The translations under genes and the position numbers were made by a program. From contig NZ_JAVDDT010000003.1 in assembly GCF_030848495.1 (NCBI RefSeq), forward strand, positions 186,001 through 250,000: a stretch of DNA of 64,000 nt, in the 5' to 3' direction. The notes under the pieces are model-generated. The model was given only the letters and a program-made list of their open reading frames with translations, had not been told where the DNA came from and made no database searches. Shown here in pieces: positions 22,567 through 32,646 of the stretch. Source of the stretch: Natronospira bacteriovora. Lineage in GTDB: Bacteria; Pseudomonadota; Gammaproteobacteria; Natronospirales; Natronospiraceae. The first letter of the stretch is position 1; every line of letters starts with the position of its first letter.

Positions 22567-24275
22567 GGGGTTCCTCCCGCGCGGACTACCACGCTGTTGC
22601 GCGTCGGCTCGACACGATCCCGGGGCACATCCAGCAGTCGCATGGCGTCCGCCATGACCCGCCCGAAGACAGGCGCCGCCACCGCGCCCCCGTAAAAATC
22701 CTCACCGCGCGGATTGTCAATCACGACCACGGCCACCAGTCTCGGTCGTGAGGCCGGAATGGCACCCACGAAGACGGACTGGTAGTGGTCGTCCGAGTAG
22801 CCGCCGACACCGCTCTTCTTCACGGTGCCGGTCTTGCCGGCCACCCGATATCCTTCGACCGCTGCACGCGTCCCGGTTCCCCCGGGAAGGGTCACGGTCT
22901 CGAGCATTTCCATCAGCCAGGCCGCGGTTTCCGGCTGCATGATCGGTTCGCCCGGAGGCGTGACATCGCGCCGGATCAGACTGACTTCCGGCAACACCCC
23001 GCCATTGGCCAGCGCCGCATACGCGGCCGCCAGCTGAAGCGGACTCATGGAAAGGCCATAGCCGTAGGAGGCCGTCACCTGACCGATCTGACGCCACTCG
23101 CTCCAGTGCCGCAGGCGCCCCGGCGCCTCGCCGGGAAAGGCACTGGTGGTTAGCTGCCCGATCCCCAGACGACCAAGGCCGCGCCAGAGCGTTTCCGGGT
23201 CGGATTCAAGGGCAATCTTGGTGGCGCCGATATTGCTCGATTTCTGCAACACGCCGGTGATGTCGAGCTCACCGTAGTTGCGAATGTCGCTCACCGTGTG
23301 ACCGGCCACCCGAAAGCGCCCGGGGCTGGTGTCGAAACGCGCATCGGCGGTGATCTGGCCCGCCTCGAAGGCGGCGGACACCACAAAGGGCTTGATGGTG
23401 GATCCCGGCTCTATCAGGTCCACAACAGCCCGGTTTCTCATCCGGGACGGCGTGACGCCACGACGGCTGTTGGGATTGAATCCGGGCTGGCTGGCCATGG
23501 CCAGCACCTCGCCACTGCCAGGCTCCATGAGAATGATCGAACCCGACTCTGCCTTGTGCTCACGCATGGCGGCCTTGAGCTCACGGTAGGCCACATACTG
23601 CAGGCGCAGGTCAATGCTGGTCTCGAGTGTCTTGCCCGGCCGCGGCGAACGAATGTTCTCCACATCCTCGATGACCCGGCCAAGGCGGTCGCGCAACACC
23701 CGCTTGGCACCCGGCTCGCCCTTCAGCCAGCCTTCAAAGGCCAGCTCGATGCCCTCCTGCCCGCGGTCGTCGATATTGGTAAACCCCAGGACATGCGCGG
23801 CCACTTCGCCGGCCGGATAGAAGCGGCGGTACTCCCGCTGACTGTAGACACCGGGGATCTCCAGGCCGAGGATGGCTTCAGCCTCTTCCGGCGCCAGATG
23901 CCGCCTGAGATAGACGAACTCCCGATCCTGGCGAGCTTCCACGCGGCTGCGCAGCTGCAGGGAAGACAGGCCCAGGGCCCCGGCCAGCTCCTCGATGCGC
24001 TCGCCTGCCTCAAGCAGTTCGCCGGGGTGAGCCCAGATGGAATTGACCGGAGTGCTGACCGCCATGGGTTCGCCATGGCGGTCGGTGACCATGCCGCGAT
24101 GTGCCGGCACTTCCACCACCCGCAGATGGCGGGCCTGTCCCTGGCTCTGCAGAAAGTCGCGATCCACCACCTGCAGCTCCACGGCACGCCCCACAAGCGC
24201 GAACAGCAGCAGCGCGAGGGCCGTCATGACCACCCCGCGCCGCCAGCGTCCTTCCTGTTGCTCACGCTTGCTCAT
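22563..24275 (-). CDS. ftsI: Septal peptidoglycan transpeptidase FtsI (PBP3)
   Basis: Monofunctional class B penicillin-binding protein that cross-links septal peptidoglycan with FtsW. The 570 residues have a short cytoplasmic tail, one membrane helix (about 14-32), a pedestal domain, and a transpeptidase domain with the three penicilloyl-serine motifs STIK (nucleophile Ser), SSN and KTGT. Length and order are normal for the family. It overlaps ftsL and murE by 4 bases. Confidence 0.97.
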   Translation of the reverse strand: MSKREQQEGRWRRGVVMTALALLLFALVGRAVELQVVDRDFLQSQGQARHLRVVEVPAHRGMVTDRHGEPMAVSTPVNSIWAHPGELLEAGERIEELAGALGLSSLQLRSRVEARQDREFVYLRRHLAPEEAEAILGLEIPGVYSQREYRRFYPAGEVAAHVLGFTNIDDRGQEGIELAFEGWLKGEPGAKRVLRDRLGRVIEDVENIRSPRPGKTLETSIDLRLQYVAYRELKAAMREHKAESGSIILMEPGSGEVLAMASQPGFNPNSRRGVTPSRMRNRAVVDLIEPGSTIKPFVVSAAFEAGQITADARFDTSPGRFRVAGHTVSDIRNYGELDITGVLQKSSNIGATKIALESDPETLWRGLGRLGIGQLTTSAFPGEAPGRLRHWSEWRQIGQVTASYGYGLSMSPLQLAAAYAALANGGVLPEVSLIRRDVTPPGEPIMQPETAAWLMEMLETVTLPGGTGTRAAVEGYRVAGKTGTVKKSGVGGYSDDHYQSVFVGAIPASRPRLVAVVVIDNPRGEDFYGGAVAAPVFGRVMADAMRLLDVPRDRVEPTRNSVVVRAGGTP

Positions 24276-24538
24276 GGTTCCACCAACACCATTTCCACAT
24301 CGATCGGCCGCCGCATGTCCAGCTCGTCCCGGGCAATGCGCTCGATCCTCGCCTTGGTGGCCCAGGCGCTCTGCTCCAGCTGCAGCCGCCCCCAGTCCAC
24401 ATTCAGCTCATCCCGCTGCGCCTGCAGGCCCTGCAATTCCACGAACAGCACGCGGGCCTCGTGCCGCGCCCAGATCACGCTCAGGGCGGTGACCAGCACC
24501 AGGGCCAACAGGGTCGCGGCCAGCAGACGCAGACTCAC
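24272..24538 (-). CDS. ftsL: Cell division protein FtsL
   Basis: Small bitopic divisome protein that forms a complex with FtsQ and FtsB. The 88 residues have one N-terminal membrane helix (about 4-22) and a coiled-coil ectodomain ending in the family pattern IARDELDMRRP. Identification rests on length, topology and its fixed place between rsmH and ftsI, with 4-base overlaps on both sides. Confidence 0.92.
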   Translation of the reverse strand: MSLRLLAATLLALVLVTALSVIWARHEARVLFVELQGLQAQRDELNVDWGRLQLEQSAWATKARIERIARDELDMRRPIDVEMVLVEP

Positions 24539-25479
24539 GACCGCCGCTCCGCAATTCGCAGCACGGCACTGCGGGCGCGGGGATTCTCTGCCTGTTCCGC
24601 CTCACCCGCCTTGATGGCCTTGCCCACAGCACGAAACGGCGGCAGCTCGGCATCGGGCAGGGGCACACCGGCCACCACCTTGGGCTGATCCGCATTGCCG
24701 CGAATGAATCGCTTCACCCGCCGATCCTCCAGTGAATGAAAACTGATCAGGGCCGCGCGCCCGCCCGGGGCCAGCACCTGCCGGAGGCTGGCCAGCACCT
24801 GATCCAGTACCGCCAGCTCCCGGTTGACGTGGATGCGGATGGCCTGGAAGGAACGGGTTGCCGGATGCCTGCCGGGCGGCCCGGCGGGCACCGCCTCGGC
24901 AATGATCTCGGCCAGCCGGCCGGTGCTCTCGATACGTTCAGCGGCCCGGGCCTGAAGGATGGCGCGGGCGATGCGCCGGGCGAAGCGCTCCTCGCCGTAC
25001 TCCCGCAGGACACGAATGATCTCCCCCTCCTCCGCCTCGGCCAGCCAATCCGCCGCACTCTGCCCGGCTTCCGGGTTCATCCGCATGTCCAGCGGGCCAC
25101 TGCGGGAGAAGGAAAACCCCCGCTCGGGATCATCCAGCTGTGGTGATGACACCCCCAGGTCCAGCAACACGCCGTCGACCCGGCCGGCCACGCCTTCCTG
25201 GTCGACCACCAGTGGCAACGCGGCAAAACTGGTGTGATGAATACTGACCCTGGGGTCGCCACCATGATGCTCGCGGGCGTGGGCAATGGCCTCCGGGTCC
25301 TGATCAATCAGGATCAGTCGCCCCTGCTCACTCAGGGTCGCCAACAGCAGGGCCGCATGGCCGCCTCGACCATAGGTCCCGTCCACGTAGATGCCATCCG
25401 GCCGGGGCGCAAGACCCGCCACCGCCTCCTCGGCCAGCACCGGGCGATGTGCTCTGGCGAACCCTGATTCAAGCGCCAT
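24535..25479 (-). CDS. rsmH: 16S rRNA (cytosine(1402)-N(4))-methyltransferase RsmH
   Basis: SAM-dependent methyltransferase that modifies C1402 in the ribosomal P site. Motifs include HRPVLAEEAV, the SAM loop VDGTYGRGGH and LLDLGVSSPQLDDPERGFSF. ATG 25479 is preferred: GGAGG lies 8 bases upstream and the 314-residue product matches the family. An in-frame GTG at 25539, directly after the mraZ stop, would add 20 residues with no family counterpart. Confidence 0.95.
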   Translation of the reverse strand: MALESGFARAHRPVLAEEAVAGLAPRPDGIYVDGTYGRGGHAALLLATLSEQGRLILIDQDPEAIAHAREHHGGDPRVSIHHTSFAALPLVVDQEGVAGRVDGVLLDLGVSSPQLDDPERGFSFSRSGPLDMRMNPEAGQSAADWLAEAEEGEIIRVLREYGEERFARRIARAILQARAAERIESTGRLAEIIAEAVPAGPPGRHPATRSFQAIRIHVNRELAVLDQVLASLRQVLAPGGRAALISFHSLEDRRVKRFIRGNADQPKVVAGVPLPDAELPPFRAVGKAIKAGEAEQAENPRARSAVLRIAERRS

Positions 25480-25539
25480 AAGCGCGGCCTCCACCGTCTG
25501 ACTCGGACGGTCTTCCTGTCTGTCGGTCCGCCCTGCCAC

Positions 25540-25998
25540 TTACAGGGACAGGGATTCGAGTTCGGCCGGCAGATCCAGCTGTTCGTCGTCCAGCGCCTCC
25601 TGCATCCAGGCATCCCGCTGTTCTTTCCAGCGACCCTCATCCCAGAGCTCGAACTTGTTGCCCTGGCCGATGAGAACGACTTTCTTCTCCAGCCCGGCAA
25701 AATCCCGCAGTGGCCCCGGCAGCAGCACGCGACCGTTGCCGTCCATTTCCACTTCCGTTGCATGGCCGACCAGCAGGCGCTGAAGCTTGCGTGCCTGGCG
25801 ATTGAAGCTGGGCAGCTTGTTGAGCTTGCGCTCGATCTCTTCCCACTCGCTCAGGGGGTAGATAAGCAGACAGACGTCACGATCCACGGTGACCACGAGC
25901 TCACCCTCGTGCTCTTCCCGCAGATGCTCTCGATACCGCGAGGGAATGGCCATCCGCCCCTTGGTATCCAGCGCAATGTGATTGACGCCTCTGAACAC
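25540..25998 (-). CDS. mraZ: Transcriptional regulator MraZ
   Basis: DNA-binding regulator of the dcw cluster, built from two SpoVT/AbrB-like halves. The GTG at 25998 gives 152 residues beginning with the family N-terminus VFRGVNHIALDTKGR, the same length as E. coli MraZ; the frame is open upstream but that extension has no family match. Both halves carry the DxxGR motif (DTKGRMAIP and DGNGRVLLP). Three direct repeats that fit the MraZ operator lie just upstream (26052-26076), so the gene is probably autoregulated. Confidence 0.95.
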   Translation of the reverse strand: MFRGVNHIALDTKGRMAIPSRYREHLREEHEGELVVTVDRDVCLLIYPLSEWEEIERKLNKLPSFNRQARKLQRLLVGHATEVEMDGNGRVLLPGPLRDFAGLEKKVVLIGQGNKFELWDEGRWKEQRDAWMQEALDDEQLDLPAELESLSL

Positions 25999-26051
25999 TT
26001 CCCTGCACCACTCGACGTGTCGCCCTGGGTCGGGAGCCAATGGGCAGTTAA

Positions 26052-26076
26052 CCCATTTTCTCCCACTTTTCTCCAC
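26052..26076 (-). promoter_or_regulatory. MraZ operator (three TGGG-type direct repeats)
   Basis: Read on the minus strand, GTGGA, GTGGG and ATGGG occur at 26076-26072, 26066-26062 and 26056-26052, exactly 10 bases apart. This matches the (A/G)TGGG-N5 repeats bound by MraZ in E. coli and other bacteria. They begin roughly at the predicted transcription start, so bound MraZ would block initiation or escape. Further GTGGG sequences at 26104-26108 (in the promoter spacer) and 26123-26127 may be accessory. Confidence 0.82.
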
Positions 26077-26084
26077 TTCGTGAC

Positions 26085-26114
26085 ACTATAGGTAGCGATT
26101 CCACCCACTGTCAA
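26085..26114 (-). promoter_or_regulatory. dcw cluster promoter (sigma70)
   Basis: A consensus -35 TTGACA (26114-26109), an 18-base spacer and a -10 TATAGT (26090-26085) lie about 90 bases upstream of the mraZ start on the minus strand. The expected transcription start is near 26078, next to the MraZ repeats. This is the strongest promoter-like sequence seen in the window and probably drives the cluster from mraZ onward. Confidence 0.82.
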
Positions 26115-26127
26115 GGAAAAATCCCAC

Positions 26128-26414
26128 GGCCAGTCAAATAGTTACGGCATTTTCAGGGCCCAATTTCAGGGTAATGATGAATCGAAAAATCAGTGGCTTA
26201 CAGAGACTACTTCAGGTGTAATTTAGGAGTTTCGGCCACTTTCGGGATAATGGAAGAAGGGGACGGCCCGGCCCGCCCAAGGAGTCACCACGCTGCAAAG
26301 GGCCTGGTGATCCTGCGCAAAACCGTCGGGAAACCGCGAGGGACCGGAAATCCCGGGAACCCCGCCCTGGCGCCCAGACCCGAAGGCGGCCCTCCCGTTC
26401 TTTCGCCAAGAATC
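26128..26414. other. Non-coding gap between the dcw promoter and rnpB terminator
   Basis: About 290 bases with no gene that I can support. One open frame crosses it, but it has no recognisable motif, no ribosome-binding site, and runs into the terminator and rnpB. No repeat of the intergenic families is present. Confidence 0.6.
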
Positions 26415-26446
26415 AAAAAAGCCGCGCCCGAATGGACGCGGCTTTC
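26415..26446 (-). terminator. rnpB intrinsic terminator
   Basis: On the minus strand AAAGCCGCG and CGCGGCTTT form a stem (26446-26438 with 26426-26418) around an 11-base loop, with T's continuing in the 3' strand. It lies immediately after the mature 3' end of the RNase P RNA. Confidence 0.85.
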
Positions 26447-26447
26447 C

Positions 26448-26832
26448 TGTTTCAGAGCCAGCCTGTAAGCCGGGTTCTGTCGAGGACGGTCATTCCTCTG
26501 GGATGGACGTCGCCGTCCACCTCAAGCAGCCTACCCGGGAACATGTGCGGGCCGCACATCGCATGCACGAGGCATGCACGCTCCCCTATTTGGCCTTGCT
26601 CCGGGTGGGGTTTACCCTGCCACACGCTGTTGCCAGCGGCGCGGTGCGCTCTTACCGCACCTTTTCACCCTTGCCTGTGCCCGAAGGCCATCGGCGGTAT
26701 GTTTTCTGCGGCACTTTCCGTGGGCTCGCGCCCCCCAGGCGTTACCTGGCACCCTGCCCTGTGGAGCCCGGACTTTCCTCCGTGGTCTCGCTGACGCGAC
26801 ACCACCGCGACCGCCCGGCTGACTCCGCGTCT
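26448..26832 (-). ncRNA. rnpB: RNase P RNA (bacterial type A)
   Basis: Catalytic RNA of RNase P, which matures tRNA 5' ends. Read on the minus strand it contains the invariant GAGGAAAGTCCGGGCTCC near the 5' end (CR-I), a helical body with the GGTAAGAGCGCACC segment, and the 3' block AGAGGAATGACCGTC followed by ACAGAACCCGGCTTA. The ends pair (AGTCAGCC with GGCTGGCT) as helix P1. Size near 385 bases is normal. Ends are estimated from P1 to within a few bases. Protein-like frames across this interval on the other strand are spurious. Confidence 0.96.
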
Positions 26833-26857
26833 ATTGGACACCGCCGGGCATCAGGGT

Positions 26858-27733
26858 TCAAGTGGAATCATCACCTTTCAGGGCCAGCAGGCGCTGATAG
26901 AGGGCGTTTTTTGGCAAGCCAGTCGCTTTTGCCGCCACCTGCGCGGCCTTGCGCGGCGCCAGGGCCTCCGACAGGGCCCTGAGCAGGGCATCAGTATTGA
27001 TCGCCCGCGCGCCCTCCCCCTGCAACACCTCGTCCGGGTCATTGGCCGGGGCGCCGGCCACGACAATCACCGCCTCACCCTTGCGCGCTTCCGGCGCATG
27101 GGCGGCCCAATCGGCGAGTTCCGCCAGATCACCATGGCGAAGCTGCTCGTGGCGCTTGGTCAATTCCCGCCCGACACAGGCGGATCGCTCCGCACCCAGG
27201 GTCTGGCAGAGATCCGCCAGTGTGGCCGCCAGACGATGAATGGACTCGTAGAAGATCAGGGTATCTTCAACCTCCGCCAGGCTCTCGAAGTAACGCCGGC
27301 GGGCCCCCGGCTGTCGTGGGGGAAAGCCGAGAAAGCGGAACGGTTCCGGCGCGATACCGGACGCTGAAAGCGCGGCTATGGCGGCATTCGGGCCGGGAAC
27401 GGGACAAACGGGAATGCCACTGGCCACGGCGGAACGAACCAGGGGGAAACCCGGGTCACTCAGCAATGGCGTACCGGCATCGGAGACCAGCGCCACATTC
27501 TCGCCGGAGGCCAGCGCGGCAATCAGGCCCGGTACGCGCTCGGCCTCATTGTGTTCATGCAGGGAGACCAGCGGCTTGCGGATACCCAGGTGGGTCAGCA
27601 AGCGCCCGCTGTGACGGGTGTCCTCGCAGGCGATGCAATCCACCGCTGCCAGCACCTGACGCATCCGCGAACTGGCATCGTCCAGATTACCGATTGGCGT
27701 GGCGACGATGTAAAGCGTACCGCTTTGTTGCAC
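26858..27733 (-). CDS. rsmI: 16S rRNA (cytidine(1402)-2'-O)-methyltransferase RsmI
   Basis: Methylates the ribose of C1402, the same nucleotide that RsmH (24535-25479) methylates on the base. The 291 residues have the tetrapyrrole-methylase fold motifs VATPIGNLDD, VSDAGTPLLSDPG and PGPNAAIAALSASG, and a C-terminal helical domain (NALYQRLLAL). It is divergent from lpoA, the conserved arrangement. The rnpB promoter must lie near or within its 3' end. Confidence 0.95.
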   Translation of the reverse strand: MQQSGTLYIVATPIGNLDDASSRMRQVLAAVDCIACEDTRHSGRLLTHLGIRKPLVSLHEHNEAERVPGLIAALASGENVALVSDAGTPLLSDPGFPLVRSAVASGIPVCPVPGPNAAIAALSASGIAPEPFRFLGFPPRQPGARRRYFESLAEVEDTLIFYESIHRLAATLADLCQTLGAERSACVGRELTKRHEQLRHGDLAELADWAAHAPEARKGEAVIVVAGAPANDPDEVLQGEGARAINTDALLRALSEALAPRKAAQVAAKATGLPKNALYQRLLALKGDDST

Positions 27734-27867
27734 AATAACCGCCTGTTACGGCGCACTCCCCCAGCGGGTGGCGCCGGATTGTTAGAATGTCAGGGCGCTC
27801 ATGAGAATTTTCCGGCCCGGCCGGCGGTCTCACACTGAACGGATCCCTCCCAGAGAGCACACACGAT

Positions 27868-29780
27868 ATGCCAATGCGAGCCATCTCTCCAGCCAGCCTG
27901 TCACGAATCGCCGTCATCCTGCTGCTGGCCACGCTGTGGGCCTGCGCACCCCGCCCGGTGGAACGGCCGGTCATGGATGCGGACGAAGTGGCGCTGATGG
28001 CTGACAGCGCCGAGATCATGCTGGAGACAGGCGACCCGGCCGCGGCCGCCGACCTGTTCACGGAGATTGCCCGTGCCGTGGATGAGGAGGAACGGCCGGA
28101 GTGGCTGTTCCGTGCCGCCGACGCCTGGCTGCAGGCCGGAGAAACCGATCGCGCCCGCACCCTGGTTCGCAGCCTGAGCGCAGCGGAACTGTCGCGGGAG
28201 GATCGCTTCCGGGCCGCCGTGCTGCTGTCACGTGCGGATGTCATGGACAACCGCCCGCGGGAAGCCCTTGCCCGCCTGGACGTGCGTGACGAAGGTGTCC
28301 CCTCCGTCGTGATGCCGGATCTGCTGCGGGTGCGCGCCCAGGCCCGCTTTCAGATGGATGACATCGTTCACGGTGTGGCGGATTACCAGCGCCTGGCGGA
28401 CCGCCTGTCCGGAGAGGAACGCATGGCCGTCCTGCAGACACTCTGGGATCGCCTGATGGGCCTGCCCACGCTGCCGGATCGTGAAGCCGTGGCGGGCCGC
28501 CCCCTGGTGGCCGGCTGGATCAATCTGGCACGTGCCGGCCAGGAAAGCTGGCAAAGGCCGGATCGCTTCGACGACGCCGTCGCCGAATGGGAATCCCTGC
28601 ACCGCGGCCATCCGGCGCGGGAACTGATGGATCGCCTGCTTGCCGAGCACCGGGAGCGCTTCCGCTACCCGGATCAGGTGGCGTTGCTGTTGCCACTGAG
28701 CGGGCGCTTTGCCGGCCCGGCGGTGGCCGTGCGCGATGGTTTTCTGGCCGCGCACTTCAACCAGCCGGGCGAGCGGCGCCCGAACGTGCGCGTGTACGAC
28801 ACCGCCGGTGACCCCGAACAGGTCATGACCGTCTACCAGCAGGCCATTGATGAAGGCGCCGGCATGGTGGTGGGGCCACTGACCCGCCCTGAACTGGCCC
28901 GCCTGGCAAGGAGCGAACGCCAGGTGCCGGTACTGGGCTTGAATTATCTGCTGGAGAACGAAGACAGTGTCGACGGCCTGTTCCAGTTCGGGCTTGACCC
29001 GGAGAGCGAGGCCCGCCAGGTGGCCGAGCGCGTCATTCGCGAGGGCCATTCCAACGCCATCGCCCTGGTGCCGGAATCCGAGTGGGGCTACCGCATGCTG
29101 GATGCCTTCCGCGAGGCCCTTGAGGCTCAGGGTGGCGTGTTGCTCGATTACGAGACCTATCACAGTGGCCAGCGGGACTTTTCCGGACGCATCACCCGTG
29201 TGCTGGGTCTTGACCGCAGTGCCGCCCGCCACCGCAGCCTGGCATCCGCTGTTGGCGAGAGCCTGGAGTTCGAGCCCCGCCGGCGCCAGGACATCGATGC
29301 CATTTTCCTCGCTTCCCAGGACGGTCAGGCCTCACTCATCCGTCCTCAGCTGCGCTTTCACCGTGCCATCGGGGTGCCGGTTTTCGCCAGCTCCCATGTC
29401 TATCGACCAGGCCAGGCCAGTGACAGTGATCTTGACGGCATCCGCTTCCCCGACATGCCCTGGAGCATCGCCCGGGAGGGTGAAGCCCGCCAGGCTCGCC
29501 TGCGGGTGGAAACCATCTGGCCGGAGGCCTTCGAACAGCACGGGCGGCTGTACGCCCTTGGCTTTGACGCCTACCGACTGGTGCCGGTCCTGAACAATTT
29601 CGAGCATCCCCTGCAGCCGCCGCTGGCCGCCATGACCGGGGTCCTGAGCCTGTCCGGCGACAACCGGATCCAGCGCCAGCTGAGCTGGGCCCAGTTCTCG
29701 CGTGGCCAGCCCATTCCCCTGGAACCCATCGAGGAACTGCGCGAGATCGAGGAGCCCGTCCCCGTGCATGTGGGCGGCCA

Positions 29781-29784
<4 letters not shown>
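27868..29784 (+). CDS. lpoA: Penicillin-binding protein activator LpoA
   Basis: Outer-membrane lipoprotein that activates PBP1A. The 638-residue product begins with a lipoprotein signal ending LWAC (Cys about 26), followed by an N-terminal TPR-like domain (about 40-270) and a C-terminal periplasmic-binding-protein-like domain starting near VALLLPLSGRFAG. Length and domain order match gammaproteobacterial LpoA. It heads the conserved lpoA-yraN-diaA set and is divergent from rsmI. Confidence 0.92.
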
Positions 29785-30757
<973 letters not shown>

Positions 30758-30791
30758 GCACGACATCACCGCCGGCAGGGCCCATCCGATC

Positions 30792-30960
30792 TCGTAGTCG
30801 TAATCGTAGTCGTAATCGGGTTTTGAAAAGAACAAGAAGCAAGGAGCAGGAAGCCCACTACTCAAGGACGACCGTGCAGTGCCGGCTTTTCGTGTTTTGC
30901 TCGTAACTCGTAGCTTCTGAAAATTCCGATTACGATTACGACAACGACAACGACAACGAT
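30792..30960. repeat. TCGTNN-hexamer inverted-repeat element, copy 2
   Basis: The left arm 30792-30819 is four TCGTAG/TCGTAA hexamers ending TCGG. The right arm 30922-30960 starts AATTCCG and continues as TTACGA then three CAACGA-type hexamers. Inner flanks AGAAGC and GCTTCT extend the inverted repeat. The left junction TCGGGTTTTGAAAAGAA and the inner CTCAAGGACGAC are shared with copy 3. It fills most of the diaA to FAD-oxidase gap and ends 28 bases before the next start codon. Confidence 0.85.
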
Positions 30961-30987
30961 GAAATTCATTCTAGGGGAGGTGCCGCT

Positions 30988-32400
30988 TTGACCCTTAGTG
31001 CCGAGAACGAACTTCCCCGCTCCGCCATCGCCCGCCTGCAACAGGCGATCGACCCCGATCGCCTGCTCACCGATCCGGCGGACTGCTGGGCCTATGGCTA
31101 TGACAACAGCCGTCGACATGTCTGTCCCCAGGCGGTGGCCTTTCCCTTCAATACCGAGGAAGTCGCCGGGCTGGTGCACGCCTGTCGCGAACTGGGCCTG
31201 CCCCTGGTCGGGCGGGGTCGCGGCAGCGGGACGGCCGGTGCCGCCGTGCCGATACGGCGGGGACTTGTGATCTCACTTGAACGCATGGACCGGATCATCG
31301 AGATCAATGCGGATGATCGACTGGCCATCGTCGAGGCGGGTGTGACCAATGGTGACCTTCAGCGCGCACTGGAACGGGAAGGGTTTTTCTGGCCACCGGA
31401 CCCGACCTCGGCCGACTACTGCAGTGTGGGTGGCAACCTGGCCTGCAACGCCGCCGGCCCCCGCGCCGTGAAGTACGGCACACCCCGCGACAATATCCTG
31501 GGGCTCACCGCCGTTACCGGAACGGGCGACATCATTCGCACCGGGGTGCACACCACCAAGGGCGTGGTGGGTTACGACCTGACCCGGCTGATGGTGGGCT
31601 CGGAAGGCACCCTGGGCATCATCACCCAGGCGACGCTGAAGATCACACCGAAGCCGGAAGCCCGACGAACTCTGCGCGCTGTCTACACCAGCATGACCAC
31701 GGCAGCGGCAGCCGTGTCACGAATCATGGCCCAGCCGGTCACGCCGTGCATGCTGGAGTTCATCGACGGGCGGGCCATCGACATGATCCGTGACTACGCC
31801 AGCGTGGATCTGCCGGAAGATGCCGGCGCCATGCTCATGATTGAAGTGGATGGAAGCCTGGAGCAGCTGGCGTATTCCGAACAGGCAGTTGCCGAGGCCG
31901 CGCGGGGTGACGGCCTGAGCGAACTGCGTACTGCTGCCAGCGAGGACGAACGTCAGGGGCTTTGGGCCGCCCGCAAGGCCCTTTCCCCCGCCCAGCGCAA
32001 GATCGCCCCGAAGAAGATCAATGAAGACGTGGTGGTGCCCGTCTCACGCATGGCCGATCTGATTGCCGGCCTCGATCAGCTGTCCCGGCAGTATGGCATC
32101 ATCATCGTCAACTTCGGCCATGCCGGTAACGGCAACATTCATGTCAATCTGCTGGTGGATCCGGACGATCCGAAGCAAATGGCAGTGGTGGATGAGTGCC
32201 TGCAAAAGGTCTTTCAACTGGTTCTCGACCTGCGCGGTACCCTGTCTGGTGAACACGGCATCGGTTATGACAAGCGCCAGTTTGTTGGCCTGGAGATTGA
32301 ACCCGCGTCCCTGGCCCTGATGAAACAGATCAAGAAACAGTTCGACCCGGATGGCTTGCTGAACCCGGGCAAGCTGTTCCCGGATGTGGTGCCGGATTGA
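30988..32400 (+). CDS. FAD-binding oxidase, GlcD / D-lactate dehydrogenase-like
   Basis: Flavoprotein of the glycolate oxidase GlcD / D-lactate dehydrogenase family, oxidising a 2-hydroxyacid and passing electrons to the respiratory chain or a cytochrome. The 470 residues contain an FAD_binding_4 domain (GRGRGSGTAGAAVP, NLACNAAGPRAVKYGT, VGSEGTLGI) and an FAD-oxidase C domain (FGHAGNGNIHVN, SGEHGIG). The TTG start at 30988 is supported by GGGGAGG 8 bases upstream. No glcE/glcF partners adjoin it, so D-lactate or 2-hydroxyglutarate dehydrogenase is as likely as glycolate oxidase. Confidence 0.88.
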   Translation: MTLSAENELPRSAIARLQQAIDPDRLLTDPADCWAYGYDNSRRHVCPQAVAFPFNTEEVAGLVHACRELGLPLVGRGRGSGTAGAAVPIRRGLVISLERMDRIIEINADDRLAIVEAGVTNGDLQRALEREGFFWPPDPTSADYCSVGGNLACNAAGPRAVKYGTPRDNILGLTAVTGTGDIIRTGVHTTKGVVGYDLTRLMVGSEGTLGIITQATLKITPKPEARRTLRAVYTSMTTAAAAVSRIMAQPVTPCMLEFIDGRAIDMIRDYASVDLPEDAGAMLMIEVDGSLEQLAYSEQAVAEAARGDGLSELRTAASEDERQGLWAARKALSPAQRKIAPKKINEDVVVPVSRMADLIAGLDQLSRQYGIIIVNFGHAGNGNIHVNLLVDPDDPKQMAVVDECLQKVFQLVLDLRGTLSGEHGIGYDKRQFVGLEIEPASLALMKQIKKQFDPDGLLNPGKLFPDVVPD

Positions 32401-32419
32401 TCATCCGGAGAAAACACTG

Positions 32420-32618
32420 GGAACCACCGAAGACACCGAACATACCGAAAAGAGAAAAATGAATAACCAGGGAAGACAGAGTGAGCACAACGGTGGAGAG
32501 CCTGGCTGTGCTTATGGATCTGGGAAAGCCTCAGATCTTTCGCCCTCCCCACACCCTGTGCGCTCTGTGCTTGTTTCTTTTGAGTTTCTTCGGTGAGTTC
32601 GGCGTCTTCGGCGGTTCC
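32420..32618. repeat. Inverted-repeat element with ACCGAAGAC-type arms
   Basis: The left arm (32420-32455) starts GGAACCACCGAAGACACCGA. The right arm (32585-32618), read in reverse complement, starts GGAACCGCCGAAGACGCCGA; both continue into a third ACCGAA unit. Each arm is an iteration of an (A/G)CCGAA core every 9 bases. The central 130 bases hold a second imperfect pair of GCACAGAG / CTCTGTGC-type sequences. It is unrelated in sequence to the TCGTNN family but similar in design. It occupies most of the 246-base gap before the ICMT-like gene; no gene is supported inside it. Confidence 0.8.
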
Positions 32619-32646
32619 AATGTTTTTTCTTGAAAAGGCACATGAC

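Noticed and set aside
26432-26982. Several plus-strand reading frames of 80-160 codons
   Set aside because: They lie across the antisense of rnpB and rsmI; the RNase P RNA signature sequences on the minus strand explain the region.
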